In this document: one piece after another, positions 6,490 through 9,804 of the stretch
How the letters are laid out: each line of letters starts with the position of its first letter
Numbering within the stretch: the first letter of the stretch is position 1
DNA from: an uncultured Candidatus Planktophila sp.
Lineage (GTDB): Bacteria; Actinomycetota; Actinomycetes; Nanopelagicales; Nanopelagicaceae
Direction: 5' to 3'
Assembly (NCBI GenBank): GCA_937975715.1
Contig: CALJUA010000052.1
Location: forward strand, 1-9,804
DNA: 9,804 bases
Made by a program: the position numbers and the translations under genes
The notes under the pieces: generated by a model
What the model saw: the letters and a program-made list of their open reading frames with translations, nothing else
Databases searched by the model: none
Told to the model about the DNA's origin: nothing

Positions 6490-6520
6490 GTTGTACAACT
6501 TTATATGGGAAAAAGTATGG
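6490..6520 (+). repeat. Possible decayed 3' half of a repeat copy
   Basis: The perfect palindrome GTTGTACAAC (6490-6499) is followed by TTTATATGGG and a second ATGG at 6517. The order palindrome then ATGGG boxes matches the 3' block of copies A and D, where the palindrome is CTTGTACAAG. The outermost base pair is swapped (G-C for C-G), which keeps the symmetry. Overall similarity is low, so this is tentative. Confidence 0.35.
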
Positions 6521-6546
6521 AAAATCGGCCAAATTAGGCCCGACGT

Positions 6547-6598
6547 GAATTCTTCCGGCTTTTAGGGCGACTCTTCTTTCAATCAGATGGGCAGGCAT
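6547..6598 (+). repeat. Repeat copy C, 5' half, truncated at the tetR end
   Basis: GAATTCTTCCGGCTT (6547-6561) and AGGGCGACTCTTCTTT match copy D almost base for base, followed by the left hairpin arm and AT-rich loop (about 6582-6601). The right hairpin arm and the 3' half are missing, and the tetR coding end begins there instead. It sits between two convergent genes, so it may act as terminator for neither or only weakly. Confidence 0.8.
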
Positions 6599-7186
6599 TT
6601 AAAGTGACTTAACAGCTTTAAGGCCTGCATCGGCATATTCAAGTGCCGTACGCATTCCATTCATCAATTCGCTTTGATTCTCGCTGGTTTGCTCAAGAAT
6701 GTTTGTGAGCCCTCCAATTAGGCTGAGAGTAAGTAAGATTCCAATGTGATTTTTCGGTAACCCATACTCCTTGGCTAAGGCCACGCTGGAGGCTTCCATC
6801 GCCTCTTGAATCTCAAATGACATCGATCCCGTTAAGGTCGGGTTTCGCTTAAATGCACGGCTTCTTGAATTTTGAAGTTCACTATCTGTTTCAATTTCGA
6901 ATTGCTTAAACCAAGTTGCGTATATTTCCATGACCGAAGCTTTTTTAGATTCTTTTTTAAGCCGCTCGGTGAGTTTGGCGACCTCTAGATTAACCGAGGA
7001 TAGTGCGATGTCCGCTTTACTTGTGAAGTACATGAGAACTGTCCGAGGAGAGACAGATGCTCTATCTGCAATTTCTTGAATTGTGGTCTCCTCGAACCCG
7101 CGCTCAGCGTAGAGATCTAAAGCTGCGATTTCGATTGCTCGACGTCGCTTAGCTTTTTCGCGCTCTCTGTGGCCAGGTTCACTCAT
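6599..7186 (-). CDS. TetR-family repressor, divergent from the MMPL transporter
   Basis: This 195-residue protein has a basic N-terminal arm (residues 6-16), a typical TetR helix-turn-helix (about 19-55, including T34-T35-IQEIADRASVSPRTVLMYF) and a variable ligand-binding helical domain to the end. The proteins of this family repress efflux genes and release DNA when bound by a small molecule. The frame is open upstream to a TTG at 7222, but that would put the start inside the operator region, so the ATG at 7184-7186 is chosen; its ribosome site is weak. A TATAAT at 7237-7242 on the minus strand is a good -10 for it. Two related near-palindromes lie between it and mmpL, suggesting control of both genes. 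The stop codon lies in the loop of repeat copy C. Confidence 0.9.
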   Translation of the reverse strand: MSEPGHREREKAKRRRAIEIAALDLYAERGFEETTIQEIADRASVSPRTVLMYFTSKADIALSSVNLEVAKLTERLKKESKKASVMEIYATWFKQFEIETDSELQNSRSRAFKRNPTLTGSMSFEIQEAMEASSVALAKEYGLPKNHIGILLTLSLIGGLTNILEQTSENQSELMNGMRTALEYADAGLKAVKSL

Positions 7187-7214
7187 GAGATGAACAATAA
7201 CGCAGAGTGCATAT

Positions 7215-7244
7215 TTGCACAACGATGTATTTTTGCATTATAGT
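7215..7244 (+). promoter_or_regulatory. mmpL promoter
   Basis: The -35 TTGCAC (7215-7220) and -10 TATAGT (7239-7244) are 18 bp apart, placing transcription start near 7251, about 29 nt before the GTG start codon. The -35 lies in one operator copy. Confidence 0.6.
7237..7242 (-). promoter_or_regulatory. tetR -10 box (TATAAT)
   Basis: On the minus strand 7242-7237 reads TATAAT, about 50 bp before the tetR ATG. It overlaps the -10 of mmpL on the other strand, so the two promoters are face to face and mutually exclusive in occupancy. No clear -35 is visible upstream of it. Confidence 0.55.
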
Positions 7245-7279
7245 GCAAATATTCACTTCTGACAGAAACGGATTTCATC

Positions 7280-9436
7280 GTGGCACGCTTACTTCAACGC
7301 TTGGGACTTTCAGTAGCTCGAAACAAATTCAAGGTCCTCTTCTCCTGGGCCTTGGCCTTAGCGCTGCTTGCCTTCTCTTCCTCGATATGGGCTGGCGAAA
7401 CCTCAAAGACCTTTTCACTCAAAGGTCAAGAGTCAACAATCGCACTTGAGTTGATGGATAAGAGTTTCGGATCCAATAGCGATCTCGCTACTGCCAAAGT
7501 CACTTTTGAGGTCCAAGGCGGTAGTGACATCGGTCAGCCCGACAATTCTCGAGCAATTACAAATAAGGTGGAGGAGCTGAGGGCATTGCCTGGGGTCGTT
7601 CATGTCACCGATCCTTTTGACCCGGCGTCTCCTTCTTTATCTTCTGATGGCAAAGCCGCATATGCAAACGTTAACTTCGGAGTCTCCTCTACAGATTTAA
7701 CAGAATCTGAAAAACTTTCATTGGTAAATGCACTCACGGTCCCTCAGGACTCACCCATCACTATTGGAGCTATCGGAACTGCAATCCAAGCAGCCCCAGG
7801 TGGCCCGGCTGCGATTGGCGAACTCGTCGGTATTGGGGTTGCTCTTCTCGTTCTCTTGATTACCTTTGGCTCCTTTGCGGCTGCCGGAATGAATCTCTTG
7901 ACCGCGATGGTCGGCGTTGGAATCGGTGCTCTCGGGATCACGTTGGCAACAGGATTTTTGGATTTATCTTCAACCACTCCTGTCTTGGCATCAATGCTTG
8001 GACTTGCAGTAGGAATTGATTATGCGCTCTTTATAGTCGCTCGCTTTCGTCATGAATTAATGAGGACTAGAGATGTCAATAAGTCAGTTGGTCTTGCCGT
8101 TGCCACAGCAGGTTCAGCGGTGATTACGGCAGGATTGACTGTCGTTTTAGCATTAGCTGGACTATCTGTTGTAGGCATAGCATTTCTCACTCAAATGGGA
8201 GTCGCAGCGGCGGCCACAGTAATTGTGGCCGTGGTCGGTGCCCTCACATTGGTTCCGGCTGTGCTGGCTATATTGGGAAGAAAAGTTCTCTCACGTACTC
8301 AGCGAAATTTCTTAGGAAATACAACAAAACAGTTTCTCCCTGAAAAGCAGAATCCAATTTTCGACTCCTGGATTGAGAAGGTTGTAAAATATCCTATTGC
8401 AATTGTTTCTACGATTGTTCTTTTGCTTGGCGCTCTAACGCTTCCATTTATTTCATTAGAAACTTCATTAATTCCCTCAGAAAAGTCGGGATCTGTCCAA
8501 GCAATCGCAGAGGAAACGATTGAAAAACATTTCGGAGCAGGCGTCAACGGGCCAATCATCATCTACATCGAAGGCAAAGGTGTTGGTTCCATCGCTAATC
8601 AAAACCACGCCAAGATTAAGAGTATGCCCGACATAGCGGCAACAACGCCTGTGATGTTTAATCCAAACCGCAGTGCAGCAATTATCACTGTTATTCCTGC
8701 AAGCAAGGCAAACAGTGCTGAGACCCAGGGGCTGGTATCAGATCTTCGAGATGCCCTGGTTAGCAACTCATCAACGAAGAGTTACGTGACAGGCGCAACT
8801 GCAGTGAGTGTAGACATCACCAGCATGCTCAATGATGCGCTCCCACTGTATCTGGCGCTAGTTGGCGGGTTGGCTCTTTTGCTGCTCATTATGGTTTTCA
8901 GATCAATCTGGGTTCCAGCGATCGGCGTGTTCGGATTTCTTCTCACAATCGGATCATCACTTGGAGCAGCTGTTGCTGTCTTTCAATGGGGCCACCTTGG
9001 AAGTCTCTTTGGAATTAATTCAGGTTCTCCGCTCATGAGTCTCACGCCGATTCTGGCCATTGGAATACTTTTTGGACTTGCAATGGATTATCAAGTTTTC
9101 TTAGTTTCGAGAATGCACGAGGCGCAATCGCATGGGGATGATCCGACCGCTGCAATTAAGCATGGTTTTCACAACGCCGCTCCAATCGTGCTCGCAGCGG
9201 CTTCAATCATGTTTGCTGTATTTGCTGGATTCTTTCCAGGAGGTGATGCCACTATTAGGCAAATCGCATTCGTGCTTGCATTCGGCATATTTGTTGATGC
9301 AATTATCATACGGATGATTTTCGTACCTGCCGCGCTTCAATTACTTGGAACTAAAGCTTGGGCATTTCCTAAGTGGCTCGAATGGCTTCCAGAGATGGAT
9401 GTTGAGGGTCACGGAATCGAGCGCGAACTGGAGTAA
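7280..9436 (+). CDS. MMPL/YdfJ-type RND transporter
   Basis: This 718-residue inner-membrane protein has two repeats typical of MMPL proteins. Each has a membrane segment, a large extracytoplasmic domain (about 39-180 and 395-515) and a block of five membrane segments (about 182-335 and 522-690). The proton-relay motifs are GIDYALFIVARFRHE (D247-Y248) and LAMDYQVFLVSRMHE (D603-Y604). MMPL proteins export lipids, siderophores or drugs using the proton gradient; the short form without a C-terminal extension is closest to YdfJ-like actinobacterial pumps. The start is the GTG at 7280, giving MARLLQRLGL and a normal first helix; the ribosome site is poor. The divergent TetR and its dyad operator indicate ligand-induced expression. 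The substrate is unknown. No frameshift is seen, and length is normal for the class. Confidence 0.93.
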   Translation: MARLLQRLGLSVARNKFKVLFSWALALALLAFSSSIWAGETSKTFSLKGQESTIALELMDKSFGSNSDLATAKVTFEVQGGSDIGQPDNSRAITNKVEELRALPGVVHVTDPFDPASPSLSSDGKAAYANVNFGVSSTDLTESEKLSLVNALTVPQDSPITIGAIGTAIQAAPGGPAAIGELVGIGVALLVLLITFGSFAAAGMNLLTAMVGVGIGALGITLATGFLDLSSTTPVLASMLGLAVGIDYALFIVARFRHELMRTRDVNKSVGLAVATAGSAVITAGLTVVLALAGLSVVGIAFLTQMGVAAAATVIVAVVGALTLVPAVLAILGRKVLSRTQRNFLGNTTKQFLPEKQNPIFDSWIEKVVKYPIAIVSTIVLLLGALTLPFISLETSLIPSEKSGSVQAIAEETIEKHFGAGVNGPIIIYIEGKGVGSIANQNHAKIKSMPDIAATTPVMFNPNRSAAIITVIPASKANSAETQGLVSDLRDALVSNSSTKSYVTGATAVSVDITSMLNDALPLYLALVGGLALLLLIMVFRSIWVPAIGVFGFLLTIGSSLGAAVAVFQWGHLGSLFGINSGSPLMSLTPILAIGILFGLAMDYQVFLVSRMHEAQSHGDDPTAAIKHGFHNAAPIVLAAASIMFAVFAGFFPGGDATIRQIAFVLAFGIFVDAIIIRMIFVPAALQLLGTKAWAFPKWLEWLPEMDVEGHGIERELE

Positions 9437-9474
9437 CAATTCAGGAGATAAGATCCGCAACTGGTGCGAGTTTT

Positions 9475-9545
9475 GGCTTTTAGGGTGGATCTTGTTCTGG
9501 GCTTCTATAGATTATTTATGGGATATTTCATGGGCAAGTGCAATT
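9475..9545 (+). repeat. Repeat copy E, decayed
   Basis: GGCTTTTAGGGTGGA (9475-9489) resembles the 5' block GGCTTATAGGGCGAC. It is followed by ATGGG (9518-9522) and ATGGGCA (9530-9536), like the heptamers of the 3' block. The hairpin and palindrome are absent. The order of parts is preserved, supporting a degraded copy directly upstream of copy D. Confidence 0.5.
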
Positions 9546-9566
9546 TATGAGCACGTTTTGAATTCT

Positions 9567-9729
9567 TCCGGCTTATAGGGCGACTCTTCTTTAACATAAG
9601 TGGGCGGGGGCTAAATCCTCGCTCACTTTCCCATATATTTCTTGTACAAGTTTTTACACAACCTGTCGCAGATTTAGAAGTTTTTATGGGGAAACGATGG
9701 GCAAATATGGGCAGTCTTATGGGCGGTTT
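9567..9729 (+). repeat. Repeat copy D, full-length 163-bp element
   Basis: This is the right-hand partner of copy A: same length, same orientation, no gaps. It contains the identical 25-bp 5' block (9567-9591), the covaried hairpin (9599-9627), palindrome CTTGTACAAG (9641-9650) and heptamers at 9686, 9697, 9707 and 9719. The upstream GAATTCTTCCGG is also shared with copy C, so the true element may start a few bases earlier. The 9437-9566 gap before it holds only copy E; the 9730-9804 tail holds a possible gene start. Confidence 0.9.
9599..9627 (+). terminator. Covaried hairpin of copy D
   Basis: The arms are 9599-9609 and 9617-9627, giving eleven pairs with two G-T wobbles and no mismatch, followed by TTTCCCATATATTTC. 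Relative to copy A, one outer G-C is A-T and an inner A-T is G-C, both as double changes. A terminator for mmpL transcripts is plausible. Confidence 0.5.
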
Positions 9730-9795
9730 GCTCGCTGAGCTATTGGTAGACTGAAAACCATATGACTGCCAACGAGTCAAGCTAGGAGAACTCAA

Positions 9796-9804
9796 TTGAA
9801 GGCT
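9796..9804 (+). CDS. Possible start of a further gene (partial)
   Basis: AGGAG at 9784-9788 is followed after 7 nt by TTG-AAG-GCT, running off the window. A TAGACT at 9746-9751 might be a -10 box. Only three codons are visible, so nothing can be said about the product, and the call rests on the ribosome site alone. Confidence 0.25.

Larger units (their letters stand above)
7207..7256. promoter_or_regulatory. Dyad operator for the TetR repressor
   Basis: GTGCATATTTGCAC (7207-7220) and GTGCAAATATTCAC (7243-7256) are inverted copies of one near-palindrome, matching at 13 of 14 positions when one is flipped. Their centres are 36 bp apart. Between them TTGCA-TTATAG-TGCAA (7233-7248) is a further near-palindrome. 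The sites cover the -35 of mmpL and the region just after both -10 boxes, where a repressor would block transcription in both directions. Confidence 0.75.

Noticed and set aside
31..9729. CRISPR array
   Set aside because: Copies are too long, kilobases apart, and separated by genes.
9566..9754. Frame open through the whole of copy D (possible gene remnant, such as an integrase tail)
   Set aside because: There is no early start codon, copy A has a stop in the same frame at 123-125, and the peptide shows no recognisable domain.
9505..9795. Minus-strand open frame of 96 codons over copies E and D
   Set aside because: It is low-complexity basic peptide from the repeat, with no ribosome site and no domain.

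Overview
The window looks like an accessory stretch of a low-GC actinobacterial chromosome. The best phylogenetic hints are two RipA-like secreted NlpC/P60 hydrolases with long coiled-coil N-termini, an actinobacterial-type MMPL transporter under a divergent TetR, and a CDF exporter with E rather than H at the first metal position of TM5. The base composition is clearly AT-rich. A freshwater nanopelagic (acI-like) actinobacterium would fit, but this is an inference and no rRNA or other marker gene is present. No transposase, integrase, tRNA or CRISPR array was found.

Layout: 1-330 holds a full copy (A) of a 163-bp repeat and an inverted repeat, then czcD-like CDF efflux (331-1248). A partial repeat copy (B, 1272-1339) follows. 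Next is a same-strand metal-handling/envelope cluster at 1407-6457: a small His/Cys membrane protein, a secreted DUF305 protein, two NlpC/P60 hydrolases whose genes overlap by 4 bp, an Asp-box beta-propeller-like secreted protein, a CopZ-like HMA chaperone and a membrane-anchored DUF305 protein. A third repeat copy (C, 6547-6598) abuts the 3' end of a minus-strand tetR (6599-7186), which is divergent from mmpL (7280-9436). The window closes with a decayed copy (E, about 9475-9545), a full copy (D, 9567-9729), and possibly the first codons of another gene.

How the genes may work together: the CDF protein should export Zn/Co/Cd-type cations. The HMA protein should carry Cu(I) in the cytosol. 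The His/Met-rich DUF305 proteins, the small HxCH protein and the Asp-box protein would act outside the membrane, plausibly in copper handling. No P-type copper ATPase lies in the window. The two peptidoglycan hydrolases embedded in this cluster are the unexpected partners. The TetR-MMPL pair is a self-contained efflux module with a clear dyad operator.

The most unusual signal is the repeat family. Copies A and D are gaplessly alignable over 163 bp. A 25-bp 5' block is identical between them. A central hairpin changes in sequence but keeps its pairing through compensatory substitutions. An 89-bp 3' block (about 93% identical) contains a perfect 10-bp palindrome and four ATGGGCA-type heptamers spaced about one helical turn apart. 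All copies point the same way and sit at borders between gene modules, as if they were attachment sites or a mobile terminator-like element that built up this island module by module.
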